In this document: positions 37,250 to 45,818 of the stretch, one piece after another
Numbering within the stretch: the stretch's first letter is position 1
How the letters are laid out: the number at the start of each line of letters is the position of its first letter
DNA from: Paraburkholderia sp. BL9I2N2
Lineage (GTDB): Bacteria; Pseudomonadota; Gammaproteobacteria; Burkholderiales; Burkholderiaceae
Assembly: GCF_004339745.1 (NCBI RefSeq)
Contig: NZ_SMGP01000001.1
Span: 1,054,001 to 1,118,000, forward strand
Reading direction: 5' to 3'
DNA length: 64,000 nucleotides
Made by a program: the position numbers and the translations under genes
Notes under the pieces: model-generated
Databases searched by the model: none
Told to the model about the DNA's origin: nothing
What the model saw: the letters and a program-made list of their open reading frames with translations, nothing else

Positions 37250-37740
37250 GTGGCGTGTTGCTCGCGGACCGCTACATGTCGCCGATGACCGAAGGCGACC
37301 TGGACGAAGTCGCCGCCATCGAAAAAATCGCTTATGAGTTTCCATGGAGCCGGGGCAATTTCGGCGACTCGCTGCGCAACGGCTACTTCGGCGTTTGTCT
37401 GCGCCATGTCACGGGCACGCTGATCGGCTATTGCGTGCTGATGCCGGTCGTCGACGAAATGCATCTGCTCAATCTGTGCGTGACGCCCGCGGCGCAAGGC
37501 GCCGGCGCCGGGCTCGCGCTGCTGCGGGAAGCGGTGCGCATTACCCGCGCTGAAAAACTCGACGGCCTGCTGCTGGAAGTGCGGCCGTCGAATTATCGGG
37601 CGATCCACTTGTATGAGCGCTTCGGCTTTGCTTCGATCGGCCGGCGCAAAAACTATTATCCGGCGCGGCATCGCAGCCGGGAGGACGCCATCGTGATGCG
37701 TTTCTCGTTTGCCACGGAGGGCGCAGATGGCGCTGCATGA
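37246..37740 (+). CDS. rimI: Ribosomal protein S18-alanine N-acetyltransferase
   Basis: A 164-residue GNAT enzyme that acetylates the N-terminal Ala of ribosomal protein S18. It carries FPWSRGNFGDSL near the N-terminus, the acetyl-CoA loop NLCVTPAAQGAGAGLALL (a variant of Q/RxxGxG/A), and NYRAIHLYERFGF, the usual RimI signature. It overlaps tsaB by 4 nt and the uracil-DNA glycosylase gene by 14 nt, so the three are probably translated from one message. Confidence 0.9.
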   Translation: MSGVLLADRYMSPMTEGDLDEVAAIEKIAYEFPWSRGNFGDSLRNGYFGVCLRHVTGTLIGYCVLMPVVDEMHLLNLCVTPAAQGAGAGLALLREAVRITRAEKLDGLLLEVRPSNYRAIHLYERFGFASIGRRKNYYPARHRSREDAIVMRFSFATEGADGAA

Positions 37741-38962
37741 ATCGGTACTGGAAGAGTTCGGGCTCGCGCCGCTGTGGGTGCGTCGCGGGATGGCGGTGGC
37801 GCAGGAGGTGGTTGTTGAGCCGCAAGCTCAAGCAGCATCCGAGGCCGCAGGCGTGGTCGGGCAGAGCGCCGGTGCGCTGGCCGGGCCGGATGCGCGTCGA
37901 GCAGAGACGCGCGGCGCGGCGCCAGGATTGCCACCCGTTGCTCGCGCTCAGCAAACCTCGCAGCCCGCGACGCGCGCGGCCGACGTACAACAAGTCAACG
38001 CCGCGCCAGCGCAAGGCGAACGCCGCACGCCTGGCCGTCCGGAGCAGGCATCGCCTGCGGCGGGGGCACGCGATCGGTTCGATGACCGGCGGCCGACGGC
38101 TGAGACGCGCGCAGGCGAGTCACCGCGTTCCATGCAGAACGGCGAGCAAGCTGAACGTCATGGAGGGCCTGCACAAGACCCGACGCAAGGACGGACGCAG
38201 GCGCCGGTCGAGACACGCCAGCCGCAACCATCGCAGTCAACGCAAGCGCAGCAACCGCGCAGCCCCGAGCCGCCGACATTCGACGCGCCACCCGATGACG
38301 ATTTCGCGTGGTTCGACGACCTGCCGACCCAAGCTCCCGCCGACGCACGCGACGAAGCCCCTGCAGCGCCGGCAATCCACACGCTAGACTGGGACGCGTT
38401 GAGCGAGCGCGTCGCCGCCTGCCGGCTTTGCCGTCTGTGCGAGAAACGCACGAACACGGTGTTCGGCGTCGGCGATCGCGGCGCCGACTGGATGCTGATC
38501 GGCGAAGCGCCAGGTGAGAACGAGGACCGTCTTGGCGAGCCGTTCGTCGGCCAGGCCGGCAAGCTGCTCGACAACATGCTGCGTTCGCTGACGCTCGCGC
38601 GCGACACGAACGTCTATATCGCGAACGTGATCAAGTGCCGGCCGCCCGGCAACCGTAATCCCGAAGCGGACGAAGTCGCACGTTGCGAGCCGTATCTGCA
38701 ACGTCAGGTGGCGCTGGTCAAGCCGAAGCTGATCGTCGCGCTCGGCCGCTTCGCGGCGCAAAGTCTGCTGAAAACGGAGGCGAGCATTTCGTCGCTGCGT
38801 GGCCGCGTGCACGAATACGAGGGCGTGCCCGTAATCGTCACGTATCACCCGGCGTATCTGCTGCGCAGCCTGCCCGACAAGGCCAAAGCCTGGGCCGACC
38901 TGTGCCTTGCGCGCGACACGTGGCGGGCGGCGGGCGGCGCGCCGTCGAACGCGTCGAAGTGA
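37727..38962 (+). CDS. Uracil-DNA glycosylase (family 4, iron-sulfur) with a long N-terminal linker
   Basis: A 411-residue protein. Residues 1-20 (MALHESVLEEFGLAPLWV) and the last 190 carry family-like sequence. The region between, about 25-215, is low-complexity, rich in Gln, Arg, Ala and Pro, and unlikely to fold. The C-terminal domain excises uracil: Cys at about 232, 235 and 238 and IKCRPPGNRNP…ARCEP supply the 4Fe-4S site, GEAPGENEDRLGEPFVGQAG is the catalytic motif, and VTYHPAYLLR is the second motif. GGAGG precedes the start; the first 14 nt overlap rimI. Typical family members are about 200-250 residues. Confidence 0.9.
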   Translation: MALHESVLEEFGLAPLWVRRGMAVAQEVVVEPQAQAASEAAGVVGQSAGALAGPDARRAETRGAAPGLPPVARAQQTSQPATRAADVQQVNAAPAQGERRTPGRPEQASPAAGARDRFDDRRPTAETRAGESPRSMQNGEQAERHGGPAQDPTQGRTQAPVETRQPQPSQSTQAQQPRSPEPPTFDAPPDDDFAWFDDLPTQAPADARDEAPAAPAIHTLDWDALSERVAACRLCRLCEKRTNTVFGVGDRGADWMLIGEAPGENEDRLGEPFVGQAGKLLDNMLRSLTLARDTNVYIANVIKCRPPGNRNPEADEVARCEPYLQRQVALVKPKLIVALGRFAAQSLLKTEASISSLRGRVHEYEGVPVIVTYHPAYLLRSLPDKAKAWADLCLARDTWRAAGGAPSNASK

Positions 38963-39972
38963 CGCCCTCCGAGGGGCCGGCGGCCGGTTCCGACGCTGCG
39001 CCGGGCATCGAAGCCGCAAGCCGCGATACGCTGCTCGACACCTTGCACGACTCCGCCGTGCGCGATCTCACGTGGTTGTTGCTGAGCGCCGATCTGTTGC
39101 GCCCGCAACCACCGGTGGGCACGCTGGCGAATCCCTTCGACACGCCGCAGGAAGCGCAGGCGACCATCGACTGGCTGCGCGCGCTCGACGCCGCGCCCGA
39201 ACCCTTGCATCGCGAGCTGGCGGCGACGCGCATCACGCGTCTTGGCCGGTACGCCGAACGGCTGCTCGGCTGGTCCCTGCAACATGGACCGGCGGCGCGG
39301 CTGGTGGCTGCCGGCGTGCCCTTGCGGCGCGCTGGTGTCACGCTTGGCGAATGCGATTTTCTGGTGCAGACGCGGCAGGGTGCGCGGCTGCATTGGGAGC
39401 TGGCCGTGAAGTGCTATCTGCATGCTGGCGGAGGGCATGCTCAGTCGTCCGCTCGGTTATCCGATTACGTCGGCCCGAATCTGAAAGACCGCTTCGACCT
39501 CAAGCTCGCGCATGTGCTGAATCACCAGTTGCCGTTGAGCGCGCGTGAGGAGTTCGCCTCGGTCGGCTACGCGGGTCCGTGGACGCCGCAGATGTTCATC
39601 AAAGGCTGGCTGTTTTACCGGCATGGCGAGACGCCGCTTGATCCTGTTGAGGTCGATCCGGCGCATGGCCGTGGGTGGTGGGTGACGCGCGATGATTGGC
39701 AGGCGTTCGCGGCGGCGCAGGCGCAAAAGTGGCGAACATTGCCGCGGCTGGAATGGCTTGCGCCGCGGCGTTATACGCCTCTTGAGGTGCAGACCGCGGG
39801 CCTCGCTTTCGTCGATGCGCAAACGCTCGGCGGACAAACGTTGCATCAGCATGGACCGGCGATGGTCGCCGCGTTCGCTGAGGACAGCGCAGGCAACCTT
39901 GTAGAACGCTCGCGTGGCTTTATCGTGCCGGACGAATGGCCCGAGCTGGCGCAAAGCTACGCGCGGCTGTAG
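38959..39972 (+). CDS. DUF1853 family protein of unknown function
   Basis: A 337-residue protein resembling the DUF1853 family, which has no established function. Recognisable segments are VRDLTWLLLSADLL near the N-terminus, RITRLGRYAERLLGWSL, GECDFLVQ, HWELAVKCYLH, and GPNLKDRFDLKLAHVLNHQL. The ExD and ExxVK pattern (GECDFLVQ … WELAVKCYL) resembles the core of PD-(D/E)xK-type nucleases; that is my own pattern reading. The GTG at 38959 overlaps the glycosylase stop (GTGA), so the two are translationally coupled, and a repair-related role is possible but unproven. Confidence 0.75.
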   Translation: MTPSEGPAAGSDAAPGIEAASRDTLLDTLHDSAVRDLTWLLLSADLLRPQPPVGTLANPFDTPQEAQATIDWLRALDAAPEPLHRELAATRITRLGRYAERLLGWSLQHGPAARLVAAGVPLRRAGVTLGECDFLVQTRQGARLHWELAVKCYLHAGGGHAQSSARLSDYVGPNLKDRFDLKLAHVLNHQLPLSAREEFASVGYAGPWTPQMFIKGWLFYRHGETPLDPVEVDPAHGRGWWVTRDDWQAFAAAQAQKWRTLPRLEWLAPRRYTPLEVQTAGLAFVDAQTLGGQTLHQHGPAMVAAFAEDSAGNLVERSRGFIVPDEWPELAQSYARL

Positions 39973-40033
39973 CGGCGGGTGAGCGGGAAAGAAGCGGAAA
40001 AAACCAGGCGGCGCCAGAAAGACTGAGACGCAG

Positions 40034-40370
40034 ACCCGAGCAGCGCAGCCAGTCGGCTACGACGCACAAAACCTGTCTCCAACGTCGATCAAAGTACGCA
40101 GTAGGGCCGTGCAACGCGGTGGGTCCGCTACAACGCGCGAGCACCTCACTGCTGTCGTTAAAAGTGCCGTAGAGCCGGGCAACGCCGCAGGTCCACAACC
40201 ACGCGCGAGCGCCTCACTACCATCGTTAAGAGTGCCGTAGAACTGGACAACGTCGCAGGTCCGCTACAACGCACAAGCGCGCAACCATCAGCCAAGCCCC
40301 TAGACCGGGCGAACGCAGCCAGAGCGCCACAACACCCAGCCGCTTCTCACCACCACCGATAAAAATGATG
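40034..40370. repeat. Imperfect tandem repeats, period 63-68 nt, reaching the 3' end of thiD
   Basis: Units start at about 40102, 40170, 40238 and 40301, with a weaker one at 40034. Each starts TAG-A-CCGGGCAACG and continues CGCAGGTCC, CTACAACGCGC, CTCACTACC and TCGTTAA in the same order. The spacings are 68, 68 and 63 nt. The last unit overlaps the final codons of thiD. The units are diverged in places (roughly 70-85 percent alike by eye). This accounts for the 370-nt gap after the DUF1853 gene; no gene is seen in it. Confidence 0.75.
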
Positions 40371-41153
40371 CACCGGCCCGACGCCGCTGCCGACGTCGAG
40401 TCGATCGCTCGCTTGCAGCGCGCCGGTCAGATACTCCTTCGCGTCGGCGACGGCGCTCGCCAGATCGCCACGCTGCGGAATCAGCGCCGCAATCGCCGAC
40501 GACAGCGTGCAGCCCGTCCCATGCGTATTCTTCACCGGCACACGCGGGCCGCCCAAACGCAGCGTGCCGCTCTCCTGCACCAGCCAGTCCGGACTATCGG
40601 TGGCGCTCAGATGGCCACCCTTCATCAGCACCGCGCGTGCACCGAGCGCACGCAGCGCTTCGCCTTGCTCGACCATGCCGGCTTCATCGGTCGCGGCTTG
40701 CACGCCGAGCAATGCGGCGGCTTCCGGCAGATTGGGCGTCAGCAGATCGGCAAGCGGCAGCAATTCGTCGCGCACCGCCGCGACCGCGTCCGGCAGCAGC
40801 AACGCGTGGTTGCTTTTCGAAATCATCACCGTGTCGAGCACGATGTGCTTCGGTTTATGCCGGCGCAGCGCGTCGGCGACCGCGCGCGCGATCGGCGCGT
40901 TCGCCAGCATGCCGATCTTCACGGCGTCGATGCGGATGTCGTCGAACACCGCGTCGAGTTGCGCGGTAACGAAGCCGGGGTCCGGCGCGTGAATCGCGGT
41001 GACGCCGCGCGTGTTCTGCGCGGTCAACGCCGTGATTACGCTCGCGCCGTACGCGCCGAGCGCCGAGAAAGCCTTCAGATCGGCCTGAATGCCGGCGCCG
41101 CCGCCGGAATCGGAACCGGCGATCGTCAGCACATTGGGAATCGGTTGAGTCAT
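40347..41153 (-). CDS. thiD: Hydroxymethylpyrimidine / phosphomethylpyrimidine kinase
   Basis: A 268-residue ribokinase-fold enzyme that phosphorylates HMP and HMP-P in thiamine synthesis. The start region TIAGSDSGGGAGIQADLKAF is diagnostic, GVTAIHAPDPGFV follows, and the C-terminal KNTHGTGCTLSSAIAALI holds the ATP-binding anion hole and catalytic Asp/Cys area. Length is typical. lplT ends 58 nt upstream on the same strand, which leaves no room for a full TPP riboswitch. The final codons lie in the repeat array. Confidence 0.95.
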   Translation of the reverse strand: MTQPIPNVLTIAGSDSGGGAGIQADLKAFSALGAYGASVITALTAQNTRGVTAIHAPDPGFVTAQLDAVFDDIRIDAVKIGMLANAPIARAVADALRRHKPKHIVLDTVMISKSNHALLLPDAVAAVRDELLPLADLLTPNLPEAAALLGVQAATDEAGMVEQGEALRALGARAVLMKGGHLSATDSPDWLVQESGTLRLGGPRVPVKNTHGTGCTLSSAIAALIPQRGDLASAVADAKEYLTGALQASDRLDVGSGVGPVHHFYRWW

Positions 41154-41211
41154 GGCAAAGCGAGGAAGGAGGAAGGCGCGGGCCGCGACGTGAGCGGGCA
41201 GCCAGCGCGGA

Positions 41212-42519
41212 TCAGTGCTTGACTTCGCCGATCAGCGCGACCGAATCGAACGCGCGCTGGTTGGCCTGGTGGCGCCGCATCACGAACCACATCATCACGC
41301 AGACGAAGGTGCCGAACAGCACGATCACCGCCGTGACCGGCACGTCGAGCCACACCAGCACGGCGTAGAGGCACAGCATCACGAGCACCGAGAGGTTTTC
41401 GTTGAAGTTCTGCACGGCGATGGAGTGACCCGCCGACAGCAGCACGTGCCCGCGATGCTGGAGCAGCGCGTTCATCGGCACGACGAAAAAGCCCGACAGG
41501 CCGCCGACGATCATCAGAAACACATACGCGACGATCAGATAGCCCGGCACATGCACGCGGCCGAAATAGAGACCCCAATGGGCAGGGAACAGGTCGCGCG
41601 TGTAGAACGCCATCAGCATCACGGCGATGCCCATCATGATGCCGACCGGCAACACCGACAGCGACTTTTTCAACGGTACGCGGGACGCCGCGAAGATCGC
41701 GCCGGCCGCCACGCCCACGGCCACCACCGCCTGCAGGATGGCTGCTTCGGAGAGCGACATGTTGAGCGACACCTCGGCCCATTTCAGCACGATGAATTGC
41801 AGCGTCGCGCCGGCGCCCCAGAACAGCGTGGTGACGGCGAGCGAAATCTGGCCGAGCTTGTCGCGCCATAGCACGAGGAAACAGTCGGCGAAATCGGTAA
41901 CGAGTTTGATCGGGCCGCGTTCCTGTTTCGGATAGCGCGCGCCGGTGTCGGGAATGCGCAGATTGAACAGCGCGGCGATGATATAGATCGCCATGATGAC
42001 CAGCATCGCCGCCTCGGCGGGCGTGTTGACCGAGGGAATGTGGTGCCGCAGGATCGGCGCCGCAATGTGCGGGCTGATGAGCGCACCGCCGAGCACGGTG
42101 CCGAGAATGATCGAGCCGACGGTCGTGCCTTCGATCCAGCCGTTCGCGGCGACCAGCCGGTCAGGCGGCAGCAGTTCGGTGAGAATGCCGTACTTGGCCG
42201 GCGAGTAGGCCGCCGCGCCAAAGCCGACGATCCCATACGCGAGCAGCGGATGCGCGCCGACCAGCATCGTGATGCAACCGACGACCTTGATGGTATTGGT
42301 GATGAACATCACGCGTCCTTTCGGACGGGAGTCGGCGAAGGCGCCCACGAAGGCGGCGAGAACGACGTACGACAGCACAAAGAACAACTTGAGCAGCGGC
42401 GTCATCCAGTTCGGGGCGTGAAGATCTTTCAGCAGTGCGATAGCAGCGATCAGAAGCGCATTGTCGGCCAGCGACGAAAAAAACTGCGCGGCCATGATGG
42501 TGTAAAAACCTTTTTTCAT
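41212..42519 (-). CDS. lplT: Lysophospholipid transporter LplT (MFS-type)
   Basis: A 435-residue inner-membrane transporter with about twelve predicted transmembrane helices. It starts MKKGFYTIMAAQFFSSLADN and contains NALLIAAIALLKDL, GAAAYSPAKYGILTELLPPD and ANGWIEGTTVGSIILGTVLGG, all typical of LplT, which flips lysophospholipids across the inner membrane for reacylation. In E. coli it lies beside aas; no acyltransferase partner is present here. The ATG at 42519 is supported by the family start; the upstream 30 codons are not. It is divergent from alr, about 220 nt away. Confidence 0.9.
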   Translation of the reverse strand: MKKGFYTIMAAQFFSSLADNALLIAAIALLKDLHAPNWMTPLLKLFFVLSYVVLAAFVGAFADSRPKGRVMFITNTIKVVGCITMLVGAHPLLAYGIVGFGAAAYSPAKYGILTELLPPDRLVAANGWIEGTTVGSIILGTVLGGALISPHIAAPILRHHIPSVNTPAEAAMLVIMAIYIIAALFNLRIPDTGARYPKQERGPIKLVTDFADCFLVLWRDKLGQISLAVTTLFWGAGATLQFIVLKWAEVSLNMSLSEAAILQAVVAVGVAAGAIFAASRVPLKKSLSVLPVGIMMGIAVMLMAFYTRDLFPAHWGLYFGRVHVPGYLIVAYVFLMIVGGLSGFFVVPMNALLQHRGHVLLSAGHSIAVQNFNENLSVLVMLCLYAVLVWLDVPVTAVIVLFGTFVCVMMWFVMRRHQANQRAFDSVALIGEVKH

Positions 42520-42737
42520 CTGATGCGATGCTGTCCTCGCTGCGGTCTGTCCGCCCCGGCCGCTGGTTGAGCGTCCGGGCTTATGCCGTTCGAAATGGGT
42601 TGTGCGCACGGCTTTATATCATGAAAATAGATGGATTCGGACTAGCAGAATCCTTGATCGCACCGCCCAGCGGGCTGCCGAGCGTTGAAAACGCCCTGTA
42701 AGCCGCTGATTCGCAAGCGTCTTTACGAAAATATCCC

Positions 42738-43808
42738 ATGCCGCGCCCCCTCTCAGCCACGATTCATACCTCCGCTCTCGCCAATAATCTCGCCGTTGCC
42801 CGGCGCTACGCGCCGAAATCCAAAATCTGGGCCGTCGTCAAGGCAAACGCGTACGGGCACGGCCTTGCGCGCGTTTTTCCCGGCCTGCGCGCAACCGACG
42901 GCTTTGGGTTGCTGGACCTCGAAGAAGCCGTGAAGTTGCGTGAATTGGGCTGGGCCGGCCCGATTCTTCTGCTCGAAGGCTTCTTTCGTCCGACCGATAT
43001 CGACGTGATCGACCGCTACAGCCTGACCACCGCGCTGCATTCGGACGAACAGTTGCGCATGCTCGAAATGGCGCGCCTGTCCAAGCCGGTCAACATCCAG
43101 TTGAAGATGAACACCGGCATGAATCGCCTCGGTTACACGCCGGAGAAATTCCGCGCCGGGTGGGAGCGGGCGCGCGCCTGCCAGGGCGTCGGCCAGATCA
43201 CATTGATGACCCATTTCTCGGACGCCGACGGCGATCGCGGCGTCGACTATCAGATGCAAGCGTTCGAGCGCGGCGCGCAGGGCATTGCCGGCGCGCGCAG
43301 CCTCGCCAATTCGGCCGCCACGCTGTGGCATCCCGCTACGCACTTCGATTGGGTGCGTCCGGGCATCATCATGTACGGCGCGTCGCCGTCCGGCGTGACA
43401 GCCGCGATCGAAGGCACGGGCCTGCAACCGGCCATGACGCTCGCTTCGGAACTGATCGCCGTGCAAATGCTCAACGAAGGCCATACGGTCGGCTACGGCT
43501 CGTCGTTCAAGGCGCGCGGTTCGATGCGCATCGGCGTGGTGGCGTGCGGCTACGCGGACGGCTATCCGCGCGTCGCGCCGGAAGGCACGCCGGTGATCGT
43601 CGACGGCGTGCGCACGCGGGTCGTCGGGCGCGTCTCGATGGACATGCTCACCGTCGACCTGACGCCGGTGCCGACCGCCAACGTCGGCTCGCGCGTCGAG
43701 CTATGGGGTACCTCGCTGCCGATCGACGACGTCGCGCAGGCGTGCGGCACCATCGGCTATGAGTTGATGTGCGCCGTGGCGCCGCGCGTGCCGGTACGGG
43801 CGGAATAA
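42738..43808 (+). CDS. alr: Alanine racemase
   Basis: A 356-residue PLP enzyme that interconverts L- and D-alanine for peptidoglycan. The PLP Lys is Lys35 in [12 protein letters not shown], and [15 protein letters not shown] and [10 protein letters not shown] in the second half surround the catalytic Tyr and the dimer interface. The C-terminal ends with [13 protein letters not shown] and [13 protein letters not shown], typical of Alr/DadX. It is followed 3 nt later by radA, so the two are likely co-transcribed. Whether this is the biosynthetic or catabolic form cannot be told from sequence. Confidence 0.96.
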   Translation: MPRPLSATIHTSALANNLAVARRYAPKSKIWAVVKANAYGHGLARVFPGLRATDGFGLLDLEEAVKLRELGWAGPILLLEGFFRPTDIDVIDRYSLTTALHSDEQLRMLEMARLSKPVNIQLKMNTGMNRLGYTPEKFRAGWERARACQGVGQITLMTHFSDADGDRGVDYQMQAFERGAQGIAGARSLANSAATLWHPATHFDWVRPGIIMYGASPSGVTAAIEGTGLQPAMTLASELIAVQMLNEGHTVGYGSSFKARGSMRIGVVACGYADGYPRVAPEGTPVIVDGVRTRVVGRVSMDMLTVDLTPVPTANVGSRVELWGTSLPIDDVAQACGTIGYELMCAVAPRVPVRAE

Positions 43809-43811
43809 CGC

Positions 43812-45188
43812 GTGGCTAAACCGAAGACGTTGTACATCTGTAGTGAATGCGGCGGGCAATCGCCGAAATGGGCCGGCCAGTGCCCGTCATGCAATGCGTG
43901 GAACACGCTGGTCGAGTCGGTGGCGGAAGCGCCGTCCACGCACCGCTTCCAGTCGCTCGCGAAGAGCGCGCCGGTGCGCCGGCTCGCCGATATCGACGCG
44001 TCCGATGTGCCGCGCTTTTCCACCGGCGTGAGCGAGTTCGACCGCGTGCTCGGCGGCGGTCTGGTGCCGGGCGGCGTGGTGCTGATCGGCGGCGATCCGG
44101 GCATCGGCAAATCGACGCTGCTGCTGCAATCGCTCGCGGAGATCGCCGCCGACAAACGCGCGCTCTATATCAGCGGCGAGGAATCGGCCGCGCAGATTGC
44201 GTTGCGCGCGCAACGGCTTTCGTTGCTGGAGCCGGGCTCGAAGGCGAGCGAGCTGCAACTGCTCGCTGAAATCCAGCTCGAAAAAATTCAGGCGACGATC
44301 GCCGATCAGCGGCCCGATGTCGCCGTGATCGACTCGATCCAGACGGTCTATTCCGATGCGCTGACTTCCGCGCCGGGCTCGGTCGCCCAGGTGCGCGAGT
44401 GCGCGGCGCAACTCACGCGGATCGCCAAGCAGTCGGGCACCACCATCATCATGGTCGGCCACGTGACCAAGGAAGGCGCGCTCGCCGGGCCGCGCGTGCT
44501 CGAGCACATCGTCGACACGGTGTTGTACTTCGAGGGCGACACGCATTCCTCGTATCGGCTGGTGCGCGCGATCAAGAACCGCTTCGGCGCGGTCAACGAA
44601 CTCGGCGTGTTCGCCATGACCGAGCGCGGCTTGCGCGGCGTGGCCAATCCGTCGGCGCTGTTTCTGTCGCAGCACGAGCAGTCGGTGCCGGGTTCCTGCG
44701 TGCTGGTGACGCAGGAGGGCACACGCCCGCTGCTGGTCGAAGTGCAGGCCCTCGTGGATGCCGCCAACGCGCCGAATCCGCGGCGCCTTGCGGTCGGCCT
44801 GGAACAGAACCGGCTCGCGATGCTGCTGGCGGTGCTGCACCGGCATGCCGGTATCGCGTGTTTCGATCAGGACGTGTTTCTGAACGCCGTGGGCGGCGTG
44901 AAGATTACCGAGCCCGCGGCCGACCTGGCCGTGCTGCTCGCGATTCATTCGTCCATGCGTAACAAGCCGTTGCCCAAGGGGCTGGTGGTGTTCGGGGAAG
45001 TGGGTCTCGCCGGCGAGATCCGGCCGTCGCCGCGCGGTCAGGAGCGTCTGAAGGAAGCCGCCAAACTGGGCTTTTCGGTCGCGGTGATTCCCAAGGCCAA
45101 TGCGCCGAAGCAGCCGATAGAAGGCTTACAGGTCGTTGCGGTCGAGCGGATCGAACAGGCGATCGACCGGGTCCGCACGCTCGAATAG
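43812..45188 (+). CDS. radA: DNA repair protein RadA
   Basis: This 458-residue protein drives branch migration during homologous recombination. The zinc finger is Cys10, 13, 24 and 27 (YICSECGG…QCPSC). The RecA-like core has Walker A GGDPGIGKST (Lys100), the RadA-specific IKNRFGAVNELGVF, and a Lon-like C-terminal domain (SSMRNKPLPKGLVVFGEVGLAGEIR). The GTG start at 43812 is only 3 nt after the alr stop, and MAKPKTLYICSECG is the normal beginning. Confidence 0.96.
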   Translation: MAKPKTLYICSECGGQSPKWAGQCPSCNAWNTLVESVAEAPSTHRFQSLAKSAPVRRLADIDASDVPRFSTGVSEFDRVLGGGLVPGGVVLIGGDPGIGKSTLLLQSLAEIAADKRALYISGEESAAQIALRAQRLSLLEPGSKASELQLLAEIQLEKIQATIADQRPDVAVIDSIQTVYSDALTSAPGSVAQVRECAAQLTRIAKQSGTTIIMVGHVTKEGALAGPRVLEHIVDTVLYFEGDTHSSYRLVRAIKNRFGAVNELGVFAMTERGLRGVANPSALFLSQHEQSVPGSCVLVTQEGTRPLLVEVQALVDAANAPNPRRLAVGLEQNRLAMLLAVLHRHAGIACFDQDVFLNAVGGVKITEPAADLAVLLAIHSSMRNKPLPKGLVVFGEVGLAGEIRPSPRGQERLKEAAKLGFSVAVIPKANAPKQPIEGLQVVAVERIEQAIDRVRTLE

Positions 45189-45331
45189 ACGGGGGTTCGG
45201 GCGTCCTGGGGCGCCCGACGTTCCGTAATGCCCGGTAAATATCTCCATATTGGCTGTAACCTACCCGACATTCCTTTTTCCTAAGCTGCAAGGGTATGCA
45301 TCCCTTCTGATGCCCGAAAAAGGATCGCGCC

Positions 45332-45610
45332 TTGAAACAGTTATATGAAACCGTAGCCGAGCAGCCGATCCAGGTGCGCGGCTGCCGCGTCTCCGCGCCT
45401 ATTCGCCAGCCTTGGGGCGGCGCTTGCCGGATCGTCGAATGGATCGACACGGCAGGGCAGATTTCGCGGCGGGTGGTGGCCGAAGACGCCACGGCCGCCG
45501 AAGTTCGCGCGACGATCAATCGTCATGTGGAAGGCCGCAAGCACGTGCTGTACGACGACGAAAAGACGCCGCGTCAGACGTTGCCGCGGCAAACTGCTGC
45601 GCGGCGCTGA
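45332..45610 (+). CDS. DUF2866 family protein of unknown function
   Basis: A 92-residue protein resembling DUF2866, a small family found in Burkholderia. It has a conserved core (GCRVSAPIRQPWGG, RIVEWIDTAGQ, VVAEDATAAEVRATI) and a basic C-terminus. The start is a TTG at 45332 with AAGGA upstream; a nearby ATG at 45310 is out of frame. No function is known. It stands alone after radA, facing the convergent CoA transferase. Confidence 0.7.
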   Translation: MKQLYETVAEQPIQVRGCRVSAPIRQPWGGACRIVEWIDTAGQISRRVVAEDATAAEVRATINRHVEGRKHVLYDDEKTPRQTLPRQTAARR

Positions 45611-45818
45611 GGTTTGTGCGGGCGGAGCGGGCTGGCCCGGAGTGTGTCGCGTGGTTATTTTCCTGCGCTCGCGGCTCGCCGCTAGCCTTTGCTCCTTACG
45701 CCTTTAGCCCTCGTGGCTTCTGAGCCTTTTCTCGCCGCACAGAGCTAAAAGGCGGCGCACCAGGTGTCATTTCACCGCCGGCCGGCTGGCCCCGCCAAGG
45801 CGCTGCTTCTCCTGCGCC

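Noticed and set aside
40034..40346. A CRISPR array
   Set aside because: The units are 63-68 nt and diverged, with no constant repeat separated by unique spacers and no cas genes nearby.
41154..41211. A TPP riboswitch before thiD
   Set aside because: Only 58 nt separate thiD from lplT and no THI-box-like sequence is seen.
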